A stretch of 64,000 nt of DNA, taken from assembly GCA_021234155.1 (NCBI GenBank), contig JAJEKV010000008.1, forward strand, positions 12,923,406 through 12,987,405. Reading direction: 5' to 3'. The stretch is from Isoetes taiwanensis. Its lineage: Eukaryota > Streptophyta > Lycopodiopsida > Isoetales > Isoetaceae. The position numbers were made by a program, and so were the translations under genes. The notes under the pieces are model-generated. The model ran no database searches and was not told the DNA's origin. It was given only the letters and a program-made list of their open reading frames with translations. Shown here piece by piece: positions 10,360 through 23,700 of the stretch (position 1 is its first letter; each line of letters opens with the position of its first letter).

Positions 10360-13300
10360 TTATAAGAATGAGAATGAGAATGATTTTTATCGTCCACTTG
10401 AGGCCAATGGCCTATGGGACCCATAAGGGGCGCTTAACAAACTTATTCTTTGTCAGGGTTAAAAAACCATGTCAAGGGTTTTCGAGGGAAAACCGTGGCG
10501 ATAATAAGAATCTTTGTCTAAACCGCCAAGTATACATCAATGTATATATACATGTCAAGTGTGTGCCCAGGACATAGCTGATCTCGCGATGTCCATAACC
10601 TCTCAAGGTATGATCCTAGCAACTGGCGGATGTCGTGGCTCAATGTCACATGTAACGGTTGGCGTGCCTAACCAACTTCAGCATAAGCGCCAGAATTTGA
10701 TCATATCTTTGGGCAACTTTGAAGGGTATGAGGATTCATCCTCATGACTCCCATTTGGCGGCGATTGACAGAGCACATCTCGGGCGTGGCTCGCAATCCA
10801 TCCGCCTGTCTCAATTCCCAAGAAGATGATGTGCCCCCGTATGAATGGAGGCAATGAGTCGCGCCTTTTCATGGGCAAGTGGGCACGCAGTAGCATTGCG
10901 GGCCTCGTTCAATGTGGGATTTATGTGGCGCTGGTAGTGTGTGCTGTCTTGACATGTTCAAGGGCATTGGCATCCCAAAGCTTGGCCGAGGAAGCAAGCG
11001 CCAAGATATTGCCTGATGACGCCTCTGTTTGCACATGTATGCTTCGTGCTCTCGCACATTCCATCTAGCCAACCATTGAGCTCTCTTTTCCCTCCAAAGA
11101 GGCCTTGATATGCGCGCCCCATTGCCATGATATAAGCTAGTTTAGGGAGGCGAACATCGTCCATATTGACCACCTTCGAAAATAGACAATGTGACGATCA
11201 AGGGCAGCCCTCACGAAGAGGCAAGAATCACATCTCACGTAGTAGAATTTGATATGGACTGTGGACTTCACCCCTAGTGCTCATACTAAGAAGGCTTTTT
11301 GGACCTGTTCCAAGTTATTCCAAGTAGCAAGTGATACCTTTGGGCCCCATACTTCCACCCCGTATAAAAGGACATGCTCTACTAAGACCTTGAGCAGGTG
11401 TGGTGATGGGCCCAATCATACAACTCCACTCTATGACTATTGTTTTGCATTGCATATAGTGCCTTCGACTGCCATCACTGTGTGTGCAGTATGGATGTGT
11501 CCCAATGCATAGTAGAAGGAACTTGTATGTGGATGCAACTTCACATCGGCCTTGGTGGCGAAGGAGGGACCCTCGGTGGCGTGAAGATGATATGAAAACC
11601 ACCTTAGTCTTGGCGGGGTTGGCCGCGCATATCGGTTGCTTGGAATACGCGCCCGGGGCATCAAGATGTCATTGCATGTCTGCTGGTGTGTAAGCTAGGA
11701 GGTCCACATCGCCGACGATATATTAAGTGTCGATGATGCGATAGAGAAGGTGAGCTCCATCGCCCCCATTATCGGCCAAGCGGCTCTCAATTGATCAATG
11801 TAAAGCCCAAACAATGTTGAGAGAGGGCATCCACGGCTTAACCCCATACTACTATCAAATGGGTGGCTTGTCTGGCGCAGAAAACCAGAGCATCTTTCAT
11901 ATAGCACGGCCTGCTTTGCGTGCAAATCTCTGAGGAACCCCGCTGTTGCAATCTTGCCCATAGTTTTTCAAGAGGCCGTGATCAAGCGCCTTTTGCAAAA
12001 TCCACAAAGCAACAATATAGAGATGACGGCGGTTCTGCCGTCTTCAATCGAAGTTAATAGCGTGAAGATGTGGTCAATGGTTGAGTGCGGGTGCGAATCT
12101 GCACGGGTGAGGGCCCGCACCTCTGCGCCTCTTGACCCGTCAAGCTGCTGCTTTCGAGAATCCCAAAGAAGCGGTTTTGCAAACTGGCCGACCATGATTG
12201 TTGGTAATTGGTCAGGCGGTGTGGGTCACCTGCCTTATAGATGGGAACAACTCGCTATTGGTCCACTGGCAGCCGAGGAAGCCTTCTGTAATGCCTTGTT
12301 GAACAAAGGCGGTCATCGGGTAGTATTATGGGGCCACACGCCCACTTAAGCAATTACGCGCATACCATCAAGTCTAGGGCTTTCCCATTGGCAAGGCGTT
12401 GTAAGCCTTATTCCACGTCGAATCTGTGATTTCCAGCACCGGGCCTTCTTGCAAGGGTATCTTTGCATGTGCACCCCGGTCATTATAGGCTGTTGCAAGT
12501 ATTGCCTCCTTTGCTTTCGGGAGTGATATTCCCCTGTGGGTTGTCGCGGCTTTCTAAGAACCCTTCGCCCGGAAGGTCCCGGGGGTGATGTTCGGGAGGT
12601 AAAACATTTCCCTTTGATCTTGTTGCAATGTACACGGCTTTCTTAGCTTTAAGGAAGATGCGTCTTGTCCGCATGTACATGTAAAAAAGCGTGGATTCGT
12701 GACTTGGCCCGGAGCCGGCATTTGTGTTCCTTGCACTCTGCATCAAACCATTGATTACGTGGGAAGGTTGTGTTCACGGAGGTGCATGTAAGTGGTGGCT
12801 TATCCCAAAGCACCTCTCTGCCGCATGATCCTAAGCACATCGGTCGGCCGACACTGTCAAGGTTGCTCTAGTGTAGGATATTGCAAAATTTCTGCCAGGT
12901 CATCTATAAGCATCACGGGCATAAGCCCTGCATGTTCATAATCCGGTCGCAGGTGAGGCATGTGAGGAGTTGTTGCCAGGGGGTTCGCACAACCTGCCAA
13001 GCCAACTTCAAGTAAAGTGGTAAGTGGTGCGAGTCGATCTCTTCATCCCTATTAGTTGTTCCCACACGAAAGTTGCTTGATGACATGCATATCCTGCTTT
13101 CGGGCACCAACACATAGTCCACTACACTAGATCCGCCCCCACGGTTTTCCACGCCTACAAGTGCTCTTGCGGGTGGAAGGTCAGCGTGCCAGTCCATTTG
13201 CAGTTACGGTCAAAGATGCCGCAGAGCAAAAGCAATTTATGTCGACCATAGCGCGTGACCTAATTGTCATCGATGTAAAGTGGGCCAAGCTCCTTACTGC

Positions 13301-13850
13301 GGATGTAAGCGCAATATATCATCGATCAAGGGATCAAATCTCATGGGTTGTTCTACCCGGTCGTGCATTGAAGTCTCCAAGGAGTATGACAACGCCCAAC
13401 CGGCTTATCTTCTTTGTGTGTCATCATATAGATCGACATAGGGATCCGACCTATCCACATCCGAGAGTGGGTGTGATAGAAGTTGCTACGCATGTGGAAA
13501 GTAGCAGGTGCCAAAAAGAGGGTGCACTACTTTGCGGTTTTACCTACGCACCCACCGGTATCGGTTGTGCTTTATGCGCCTTGAACAAGGAGATTGATTG
13601 TGCCAAGGTTGTTCCGGTAGTAGCAGCAACCCCCCATGCCCCGCTTTCCGTGCAATCATTGAAGATTGAGTAGTGCTGGTATCGACAAGTCGGTTATCAC
13701 ATTGTCACGCATGCTCCCATGTTTCCATGAAGAAGATGAGATCCATGTATGCGGCAATCGAGTTGAGACTATCTCCTTACGCCATGGGAAGCTCAGACAA
13801 TTCGGGGAGACCATGCGGAGGCACAATTCCTATTTGTTGGCGAGGGGGCA
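10360..13850 (-). mobile_element. LINE retrotransposon copy 2 (5'-truncated)
   Basis: A minus-strand LINE of the same family as the one at 36.5-46.2 kb. The 3' end (left side) is a short tandem repeat, GAATGAGAATGAGAATGA at about 10,365-10,383 on the plus strand, followed by TTTTTATCGTCCAC. The 36.5-kb copy ends with AGAATAGAATAGAATA and the same TTTTTATCGTCCCAC, so short-repeat tails replace a poly(A) tail in this family. The 5' end stops at about 13,845, just upstream of the endonuclease start, so the ORF1 region present in the third copy is missing. The element is clearly more GC-rich than its flanks. Confidence 0.85.
11600..13790 (-). pseudogene. LINE endonuclease-reverse transcriptase remnant
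   Basis: Reading down from about 13,790, the endonuclease starts with GDSLN and MDLIFFMETWEH; the E of MET is the expected metal-binding Glu of AP endonucleases. At 13,197-12,913 follow VVDYVLVPESR and EIDSHHLPLYLKL, the C-terminal endonuclease motifs with the catalytic His. The RT core at 11,961-11,695 shows SRGCPLSTLFGLYIDQL. The active-site box reads YIVGDVDLLAYTPADM at about 11,735-11,688, so the expected first Asp of YxDD is Gly (or a nearby indel shifts it). Many stops and frame changes separate these parts, so the copy cannot encode an active enzyme as written. Confidence 0.8.
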
Positions 13851-13960
13851 CAATGGAACAACTCTCTCCACCGCAAATGGATAGCCAACTTAAATGCATG
13901 AGAAGCAAATTCAATGCGTGAGAAAGAAATGCCAAGACAACTGCGAGTAGGCTAAACCGT

Positions 13961-15626
13961 TTGAAAAAGACACCACAAGGATATAGAGAAAGGATAAGAA
14001 AGAGCAAGCCGATTGAAGAACTCAAGCCTACTTGTGGAGCTGCTTTCGGAAGAGAATCCTCGCAATCAAAAGCGGGGCCCTCAACTCAAAGAAGGATAAA
14101 AAGTTTGTCGCGAAAGAATGTTGGTAATATTGTTAAATCCATTGCATCGAAAGCTGAAATCTTGTCATTGTTGAGTGATCAATGAATGTTGGCCTTGAAT
14201 TGGTGTGTATTAGAGATGGCTATGAAAGAGATTAGTGACAAAATAAATGAAGAAGATGTGCAAGCGACATGTGATACAATTGGCATTACTTGAGAGAAGG
14301 GTATAGAAGTTTATTCAAAACTTTTCATGAGGCCATTAGATCATTGGGAACTAAGAAGGTTATCATTCCACGTCCTTATGTGATTGAGTCTATTCGAAAG
14401 AGAAGGAACCTTACGATGGAGGAGAACTTTGGAAAGATGTACTCTATTGAGGCTGGTCATACTCCGAATTTGAAAGGTAAGAAAGATAGTGCATGTGATA
14501 TCATTGGCTTGAATGAAAGGAATAATGTTTGGTTTGATCTCGAGGCTTTGTTGAAGTTCATGATTGTTTATTACAATGTCTACCAAGCCAATGTAGAAGA
14601 AACTCACGGACATTTGTATTAAACTTGGCGAGATGGAATTGACAAGTCAAAAAAAGTATGAGAGGGTTTCTTTAGTTTTTATGAATTATGCGCTCTCTCC
14701 TGACTATGCAGAAAGAGGTCAATTACCTAAGCCAGAAAGAGATGTAGAATGGTTCTCAGTACAATCAGAGGAGCACACATGGTGGCTGGGCATGTTTCGG
14801 GTGAGAAAAGAAAACTATGAGGTCTTAAAATGGGTTATGAACGTAGATATCCCAAGATTAATTAGTCTTTATGAAGCTGGGCAAAGATTGGAGGTGGAAG
14901 GCCCGGGGATACCACTTAGTGTATAAGGGATATGCCATGTGCGAGGAAGGGGTCATAAAAAACCCCTTCGTATACGCTTTTTTTAAGGTCTAAAAAACCC
15001 CTTTCCGTATGAAATACATCACTAGAGATTGGATTTTTTAAGGTCTAAAGAACCCCTTCAAAATGCGTATTAAATGCGCTTTAGGATAAAAAAAACCCCT
15101 TATCGTCCACTCACATGGTATATACGGCCTACACTATGTGAATCCCCCGGGGTGGAAGGCCACGGATTATTCAAGGTGAGGTTCCATCTTGCTGCAGACT
15201 TGAAGACCGAAAAAGCTTTGTATAATGTATCTTCCACACCAGCACAAACCTCAAGGAACTGCATATATTGTTCATATACTTTGAAGAAGAGGACAGGACA
15301 AAGTATTAGTACTTTAACATGCAACCAAAATCTGCCACCTAGTCGAGACAAGGAAGGTCCAAAAATGGATGCAGTATTCCCGATTCCTCTAGAAAGGGTT
15401 CATGCATGTACTTTACATGCAATGGTACGTATTGTTGAGAAAATGATACATGCTAGTTGTTGTTTTATTTGGAACATGAGAAACAAAAAAGATAGGATGG
15501 AAGGTATTGCACGGGTAGAAAAGGTTCTCTCTGATGCAGGATTACATGGCGGTTGCGTTAAGCTCGAGCAGGATACAAAGACATCTAGCAAAAGCTCCAG
15601 GCCAGCCAAAGTGTGCTTAGGTGGTG
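13961..15626 (+). pseudogene. Unrecognised transposon gene, copy A, 5' part
   Basis: Successive plus-strand frames (13,961-14,185; 14,290-14,622; 14,633-14,926; 15,150-15,626) look like parts of one long protein. Notable stretches are GTKKVIIPRPYVIESIRKRR, NNVWFDLEALLKFMIVYYNV, VEWFSVQSEEHTWWLGMFRV, and a later part with RNCIYCSY and VEKMIHASCCFIWNMRNKKD. The reading ends at 15,626, where the 9.9-kb TIR element is inserted; the continuation is at 25,564. The domain from about 15,540 is repeated without interruption at 33.24 kb. I do not recognise the family; repetition and setting suggest a protein encoded by an older mobile element. Confidence 0.5.
14950..15110. repeat. TAAAAAACCCCTT repeat cluster
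   Basis: The unit TAAAAAACCCCTT (with small variants) occurs four times in about 160 bp, usually preceded by TTTTTTAAGGTC. It interrupts the copy A coding sequence after PGIPLSV, so it may be a small insertion or an expanded intron. Confidence 0.6.
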
Positions 15627-15648
15627 GGGTAAAAGCACGCTGTGGTGT
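15627..15648 (+). repeat. Left terminal inverted repeat
   Basis: A 22-bp end sequence identical to the reverse complement of 25,538-25,559. The GGTG immediately to the left is the target duplication. Confidence 0.9.
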
Positions 15649-16987
15649 TCCAATTCGGCTGTCCCCCCTGTCCCCCCAAAATGTGGCGTTGCATCCACCA
15701 CTTTTGTAGTATGAAAGTATAATTATGGCACCGCTCAGCTGCCGGTATTTAAGAATAGAGTCCCAATTTGTGGGGGAAATTCTAATTTCAAAAACTAAAA
15801 TTCAAATTCAAATTCCTATTCTTTGGCCCCTTCTGTTCTTTGCACTGCGTCTGTTCTTTGGCTCCCTCCTACGCTGCAAGCTCCAATCCATTGTGGATAT
15901 GGATGTCAATGAGGTAATCTGTACACAAACCCGGCATTTTAGGCGGGAGAAAGCGAAGAAGAACCAAGGAACAAGAAATGTTGAAGAAAAAAGCCTTGCG
16001 GAGGAAAAGAAGAAGAGAAGAAAAATTGGAGCTTGCGAGAAATTGGCGAAGAAGGATCCGGTTCATCAAAAGTGCAAAGCGATGGCCGTATTGTCCTTAG
16101 TTTGCTAACGTCTTTCCATAAAAGCAGGACAAAAGAATGGAGGATAGCACGAAGAAAGAAATTTTACTTGATTTTTGAGGGATAAAACATTGGAAAAATT
16201 CATAGGTGAAGAATTAAAGGATTTGGAAGCCAAGAGCATCGTTATAAGGAACCTCACGGGACTCCATGCGGTATCAAACTCTCTACCAGCAATGATTTGC
16301 CCTAGCAGCCAAGAATAAAATTTGCCTTGCAATGTCGTACCACGCCGTGCGGTTCGAAACAAGTGACAAAATCAGCCAGCGAGATCTTGGAAAGGTATTA
16401 GGTGTTCACCCAAGAAACCTGCAAAAGGCAAAGAAAAAGAGGGAAGAGATCGATTACAATGGTGGGAAATGGGTTTCTTACAAGAGGGCTAAAAGATTGA
16501 TGCAATTTGAGGATGAACATATAGAAAAGATTCAAAAATTTTGGATTGAGAACACGAGTGTCTCTAACACAAAAGGATGTTAGAACTAGAAGATTGGAGA
16601 GAAATGTAAGAGAAGAACATGCTGCCCACTATCACGGAGGAATCGGGTTAGTTTATTTACATTAATCATGTTTTCTTAGTTATGGTGCTTAGTATGGTGG
16701 TGCATGTGGTGGTTATTGTGTTATGAGTGATTGTGGTGTCTTGTATGCGACATGTGAATTGTGTGTAGTTGACTCTAGTCTGAAATGCAATATTTAATGT
16801 TTGGAATATTATTAGAACATGGCCAATTGAGTACTCCTTTCTTGGGTGTGTGTCTGGTCTAAAAATATTTGAGCTATAACTAAGCGATCACGAGATACAA
16901 ATTTTTGTTGAATAAAGACAATCAGATTCAAGCCGACTTCTGTTGGAAAGTATGATATATTAAAAAAGGATCTTACAAAATTTAGCT

Positions 16988-17572
16988 TTACAAAATTTGG
17001 CTTTCCATTGAAAGCTCGTGCAGAGAACTAAATTTACATGCATGATTTCCTAAGCAACGAGGAAATCTTTGGTATGGTGGCTCGAGCTGGTGCATCAAAA
17101 TTATTGTTTTACGCACTAAAGCATCTAAGCTTTTGCGGTCATCCCAATTTAAGGGATGAGGTTTGCGATTGCTTCTGCATCCCACAGTGGTAAGGCACTG
17201 ATGGTCTTGATGTAAAATCTCTTTATTCTGGTCGGAAGCGGACAAGTGACAAAGAACAAATATACCGGTGCCCTTGCGGTGACATGCTTTATAAGCTCAT
17301 GAACTGTCTAAGAGCTCTCTTCTGTCAATCGACTCCAAGCATAGCCATTGAAGGCCCGACATCCGAGTCATTGTATGCCTTTAGGTTGGATTCGAAATCA
17401 GCAAAGAAGGTGGATTTAGGCATATCCACCTTGAGAGATTTCTGAGCCACTGTTTAACATGTCTTTGAATGCCCTCCTCGGTCACCCTACAATAGCCGTA
17501 GTGATCTCGAACATGGATCCTACCATGTTGCGGAATGAACTTACCCGATTTGGTGAATTGGGAATGCGCCAA
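16988..17572 (-). pseudogene. Antisense coding-like exons inside the transposase intron
   Basis: Two minus-strand open stretches (17,572-17,381 and 17,245-16,988) have protein-like composition: IHVRDHYGYCRVTEEGIQRH followed by VKQWLRNLSRW, then LNWDDRKSLDALVRKTIILM. They lie within the large intron of the plus-strand transposase-like gene. I do not recognise the family. They may be a remnant of another element inserted in the intron. Confidence 0.35.
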
Positions 17573-17725
17573 AAATCGGGCGTAGGAGCGAGATTTAGGA
17601 CCCGGATCCTTTTCTAATGATTAGAAGAGGAATGTAATTATTATCGGGGTGTCACAATTTCAGAAGTGTTTATGAGAGAAGGTTAGGCAGATTTTTTACG
17701 TGGGAGACGAAATAGGATAAAAGTG

Positions 17726-18400
17726 ATGTGATGTGATGTGTGGTGTCGTGATGGTGGTGTGGTGTGGTGTGGTGTGGTGTGGTGTGGTGTGGTGTGGGTT
17801 GCGTTATGTCCATGGTGTCATGTGGGTGTGCATGTTAATGTATGATCTGGAGAATCTCCCCCTCACCCCACCCACACCCCATCTATCCCACCACCATAGA
17901 CTACCACCACATCTTTCGACCACCACATTACCACCACATGCACACACATCCCACCACATCCCCGCCACACCCCTCCACCACCACCACCACACTCCACCAC
18001 CACCACATCACACCACAATCCCTGGCGCCACACCACACCACCACCACTACACCCCCCCCACCACACTCCACCACCACCACACTCCACCACACACCACCAC
18101 CGACCACCCACCCCACCACCACACCACCCCCATAGCACCCACACCACTACCACCACCACACCCCACCACCCCCACCACCACACCACCCCCCACCACCGCC
18201 CCCACCACCACACACCCCACCACCACCCCCCCACCACCCCACCACACCACCCTCCACCACCCCCACCACCACAATCCACCACCACCACCCCCCCACCACC
18301 ACCCCCCCACCACCACCACCACACTCCACCACCACTCCACACTCCACCATTTGGTGTATGGTGTGTGGTGGGGTGTGTGGTGGTGTGTGGTGTGCCTAAC
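17726..18400 (+). repeat. (GTGGT)n / (CCACCA)n low-complexity block
   Basis: A GTGGT run at 17,726-17,795 is followed, after a short unique segment, by about 480 bp of CCACCA/CACCACAC repeats, and then by GTGTGGTG again. On the sense strand of the surrounding transposase-like gene the main block is C- and A-rich. All open frames across it are trivial repeats (His-Pro-Thr or Gly-Val-Trp) and are not genes. Confidence 0.9.
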
Positions 18401-20370
18401 ACTAAGGTGCCGTTCAGTGAATATGATGAGTGTGGGGCATGGTATGGTGCATGGTTTGGTGTGGTATACACATCCTAACAGTTTAGTGTTCATTTCATGC
18501 AGATGCTATTGTTCAAGAGGTTTGGACCAACATCCAGAAATTAAGATTAAATCTTGAGCTTTTGAGAAGCTAAAACCCGGTTTGTTGTGAAATTGAAGGA
18601 CTTCAATAGTTGATGTTGCATTCAGCGTGAGGATGCAAATGCTAGTGGATGGACTCAATGGGATGAGAACCAAACATCAGAAGAATTGCACTTGCACTGC
18701 GATGTTTGTAGATCACATGAACTTGGTCAATGCGGGGCACACCAGCATAAAATTGCAAGTCTGGGGAAGTTTATGGAGATCTATATTGTGTCCAAAGAGT
18801 GAATTAGATGAGTTTCACAAGAAGGCGTGCATCCTTGGAAATTGTGGTTTGTGTGGAATCAAAGTTTCAGACCTGTCCCATGGAAGGAAGTGGCGGTGGG
18901 AAAGTGAAATGGGAGTACATTGACTATGAAAAGACAACGTCTCGAGTTACAGTAGGAGGCCCGACTCATCGATTACAATGAGAGAACCCAAGGAGCTTGG
19001 ATAAAGCGAAAGAAGCGTCTAAAATCTTTCCCCTTGCATAATTTCAGGTACCAATGGCGAGGCAAAACAATTTAAGAAGCCACGGAGAATCTCCCAGCGG
19101 ATGCATGTCTCTCGGTAGTGGATTTTGCAAAGAACTATACATTCAAGGAACAAGAGGAGGTGCGGTCGATCTTATTTGGGTCAATAACTTGATTACCATT
19201 TTGGTTCAAATAACATATCGGTATGACTCGGTGGCGAGATGAGATTATCAAGGAAACACATTACTATGTATCGGATGATAGGGAACCACGATACTTTGTT
19301 AGGTGCAACAGCTTTGCTTCATGAAGCACCACAAATATCACGGAGGCGAAAGGAAGGGTTCAAAGAGACATTATGTGTTTTCGGATGGTGCGACATCTCA
19401 ATTCAAGGCTTCTAGACCATTGTACTTTGTGGCTAGGTACACAAGCGACAGCGATGTCTATATGATGTGGAATTTTTTGGTTCTAACCACGGGAAAGGTG
19501 AACACGATGCAAAGCTGCTGAGTTGAAGAGATGGTTAAGACACATTTGCAATTAAAATACTGGTGACATAAAATTGGGTAATGCTCATGAAGTGGTAGAA
19601 GTTCGAAGAGATGTTTACTTGTGGAACATCCGAGTGGATGAACACATACGAAACGGTAAGAGGAAAGAATATAAAAAGGTTCTTTTGGGAAGTCAAGGTG
19701 GAGGATATAGATAGAAAGAAAGCATGGGGTGCGAGAAAGGATTTTGGACACTAGGCGGATCCATTGTGTACATGCATTCAATCACGAATCTCCATTGCGA
19801 TTTGCTGCGAGGGAACTTTCATGCTTACTCGACTCTGGCTTGGATGGCATGTGGGGCGGTTGTGTGAACAAGCACTACGTTGATGATTGGAAACTTCAAG
19901 TTATTGTACCATCCTCCAATGTGCATCTTTGACATTGAGGACCGTAAATCGGAGGTCCTTGTTCTCCTCAATCCCATGATGTTAGCGAGAGGCACTTAGA
20001 GTTGGTGATAATTTTCTTTGTTGTTGCTCAGAAAGGGAATGATGAGGGTTTGAATTTTTGGATTACGATGTGCACAAAACCAAAATGGATAGTGGAGAAA
20101 GACTTCCAACTCAATGGAACATGGTACCTCACGGTGATAGTGTCATAGAAGGTATGTATTACAAGAAGAGGCGCAAGATCAGCCGTCGGCTATGATCTTT
20201 TTGATAAAGGCGTCTTAGGCATAGTATTCACAACACAGATCTGTGCAATCAGACTTCACATGCCACCAACTAAACATCAAAACAGGACTGTATATAGGCT
20301 GGATCCTTTAGATGAGGAGAAAATTTTACAGAATTTACCCGAAGTTCTTTCTGATGATGATGAAATGTAA

Positions 20371-20783
20371 AACCATTCTGTAGTTTTCAGAACTCATGTG
20401 AAGTTTTGTGCTTCAGCTGTGAAAATGAGTTTGTCTTGATTTCTTTTGAAGATTTGAATTCTTCTGAAACACTTGATTCCTTTGTTTGTGAGATGAATTG
20501 AATATGAATTTTCATTGAAATGAATCGAGGGTTACAATAACAATTATGTACATAAGAAAGATATCTGATGATTTAAGTACGAGGTGACTCATGCACCTAC
20601 ATACTTCCCAATACATATGTTCCTCTCAGTTCCAGCTTTTGTTGCTTCTAATCTTAAAACTTCAAGCATGAACACTCTAACATCAACTAGATCCTGGTCT
20701 GAAATGTCCACAACCTGCAGTTAACCACACTTTGTCAATAACAGAGTTTGGTTTGTCTGCTGCATTTAAGTTGACTTACTAGA
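20371..20783. other. Convergent gene junction
   Basis: About 410 bp between the stop of the plus-strand transposase-like gene and the stop of the minus-strand FCP1/Ulp1-like gene. It is AT-rich and would hold both 3' untranslated regions. No further feature is seen. Confidence 0.5.
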
Positions 20784-23700
20784 TCAGGCAACAATATATT
20801 CACTCCTTTTAAGTACCCCCTCACAAATTTGTGCATAAACGAACATCTGGCAGGGGCCACATGAATGACCATCGGTTTGAAGAAGCGTACGGAAATTTTC
20901 ACAACATCGAGGTTGTAAAGCTGAAATTATTGTGTCCAAGCAATTCGGGGAACACACTCAAAGTTTGTTGTCATTGTGCCACAACAGCAAAATGCAATGA
21001 GCAAACACTAACCTCTCAATATATACTTACGCCATACAAGCCCAGGAGCTATCAAAGTGATATATCCCTGGTTTATATCTCCGTGCGAGACACGCGTGGC
21101 TTACAATCAGAAAACAGGTCCAGTGATGTCCATCACAAGCAGGCAAAAACATGTACTGGCACTTATCCAGATTCACATGTTTCCTTATTGTTTTGTAACT
21201 ATTTGTGTCCTTGGACAATGTCGAGTGAAAAAAGAGGGTCAAAGAAATGAAAGGGATGGCTCATTCCTTGGAGAATCAAGTAGTATTCCATGTATCTGCA
21301 AACATATGCATATCATCTGGCACAATCCTGATGATCACAAATCAGATGAAAGTATCACCTTGAGAAGAGGAGGATCAATTGATCATTGAACCACTGCGTA
21401 TCAGCTTCCAAAATTTTGATGTCGGTGGAGCTAATCACGACAGTTTCAGTTCCACTCAGCACCACTTCCACATGTGTATTTGGCTTTAGATAGTCAGGGA
21501 CTGCCGAAGCTCTATCATCTCTAGTTCTAAACACACACGAGAACATTTGCTCACAATCCATTCAAATATTTTAAATTGAAAACGTACAACACATATCATA
21601 GAAATTCTTTTTACTTATATTGACTTTCAAAAGTTTTACAAGATTCATTTATGAAAATACTTGTCGAGCATTTTCATGCAGATTCGCGACTCTTGAATCC
21701 CACATGTTCCACATTTGATGTTCCTTCACATAAGCTGGCACACTTTTTGCAGCCAGAAGTCCCTCCAGCCATGGTTTGAGTTGCTCTAAAAGGAAATTGG
21801 AATCCAACCTGTCGGGAGCAAAACTATTTGGACATATCATTGTGTTCGGCTGGTTGGCTAGAACCCTTATATCTGTTGTCATCTATCAACAATGTGTTTG
21901 TCACCTGGTATCTCCAAAATTTCTGGTACACTTTGGACAGATCCTTAAGGAAAATTGGCTTATTAACCACTTTTAATTTTGTGTTGGTGCAGTCATCGAT
22001 TCCAAATAAAAAGAAATCGCCCTTATATTCTGTAGCAACTTTCTAAATCAACAAGTCAACATTACTCTTAGCCATCTTTGGACCACAATGCAATCTCAAA
22101 TTTTGAAAAACACCATTCTAAGAACTCCTGAAATCCAAAGGGGAAGCTGCGAACTTTTGATGGTTCAATTTACGGATGGTCATACGGCTCGGCGATCACG
22201 GGGATCCTCTCTTTCAAGTCATAAAACTTGCCTAAAAACCCCATTAAAATCGAGAACAAGGAGAATTTCAGTTAACCTCTTGGTTTTGTTGGTTGAGGTT
22301 GTATTGGACTCGTTGGCGATCTGCATCTTGTCGGGATCCGTGGTTTCTTTTGTCGACTTCATCACTGCATCCGCATTTGGCTCATATTGACACCAAAACT
22401 TTTTACGGTGAAGGACCCGTCTGAGAATGAATCTCAAGGGAATTAATTTTCCCCCCTAAATCAGATGCACTAGGAATCTCTTCGTCATGGCTTCCAGTTG
22501 CAGTAGCATTTATCTCTGCAACATAATTGAAATGAGGAAGACCACAGAAAAATACAAAAAAAAAAATCATGTATGTGGTATCGGTGCCTTACTTGATACA
22601 ACTGCATTCAGTTGACTATCCAAATTTCGTTTTGGAGTCTCCATGCCGTCAGCAGCTGGGATTGACTTAGGAGTATCAAATGGGGTGAATTCTAGGTACA
22701 ACCGGGAGATATCTTGCAGTCTCATAACTGATCGAGGCGTGGATAACTGTTGGATATCCTTGGTCTCAAATTTGCCAATTACACGCAAACACTAAGTCAA
22801 TAGACACGTGACAACATCAGTAAACATTAGTTAAGGCACTTGTTTGCGGCCGAATCTATATTGTTTCAGCGGCGAACAATATCAAGTGCAGTGAGTTGAC
22901 AACCATTCAAGAGGGTCCGCGCGGGGCTTTTTACTCTTTTAGATGTTCTGTTTATATATATCTAAAGTGCCCCTAAAATGGCGGCGATCTCATCCCGGGG
23001 CACTTTAGATACAAATCAGGACAAGCAAAAGACTAAGCCAACCGGGATGGAAGAGACTAAGCCGGGGATGAAAGAGACACAGTACAAGCATCGAGACTTC
23101 CCAAACCTTGCTTTCACCCCTCTTTGGACTTACTTGTGTCTATTGGTTCTTGTGGTACCACTTTCGAACACCAAAAGCCAAAAAGCCATGTCTCGATCAT
23201 AATGTGGCCTGGCAAGGGCTGCGGTGAGTTCTAGAGTATACGCAAAACAAATTCAAAATCAATAGAGTCTTTAGGCGAGGGTTAGAGATGATAATATTTA
23301 CCTCAAATGGTGTGATAGACATGGAATGTGATCTTTGGTATTGCTTTTTGCTATCTGGCCGACAACATTTTACCCTCCCATTTGGACAAGCGTCCACAAA
23401 ATGGACAACCTTCATCACCCTCTTCTTACGCCTCGGGAAGCATTGGAAGTGCAGGATCTAAAGGAGTGTCATGACCACTACGGCTCAGAAAAAATCTCAA
23501 ATCTTTGCATTGAGGTAGCAGCTCCGGTGATAAATCTTCACATGCCTTTAGCTCAATTTCAGTTTACATTTAATTCCTTATTTAATTGTTTCAGCCCTGG
23601 GCAACCTGTACCATTTAGCTCTTCATCCTTTGGTTAAACACAGCAGAACACCCTCTCTTGCTTTCGGTTCTTTGTCATGATTGATTGCCATCGTGCAAAT

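Larger units (their letters stand above)
16332..20370 (+). pseudogene. Transposase-like gene with introns (HGKGEHD family)
   Basis: The first exon (from about 16,332) has a helix-turn-helix-like segment, SQRDLGKVLGVHPRNLQKAK, then YKRAKR and IEKIQKFWIENT. After an intron of about 1.9 kb, coding resumes near 18,530 with PEIKI, EAFEKLKPGFVV and a Cys-rich segment, CTCTCDVCRSHELGQCG. Near 19,060-19,250 come VVDFAKNYTFKEQEEVRS- and WVNNLITILV-like parts. At 19,381-19,510 are SDGATSQFKASRP and FGSNHGKGEHDA, which I read as an RNase H-like (DDE-type) core. The C-terminus is acidic, LSDDDEM, with the stop at 20,368-20,370. I recall similar uncharacterised proteins from bryophytes, ferns and algae. 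Several indels break the frame, so this copy is not functional as written. Confidence 0.6.

Noticed and set aside
10341..13897. AATGCAT as target duplication of LINE copy 2
   Set aside because: The heptamer lies near both ends but not exactly at them and is AT-rich enough to occur by chance.
17733..18557. Long open frames rich in His-Pro-Thr or Gly-Val-Trp in the 17.7-18.5 and 23.9-24.6 kb blocks
   Set aside because: They are translations of GTGGT/CCACCA simple repeats, open in several frames on both strands, so openness has no coding meaning.
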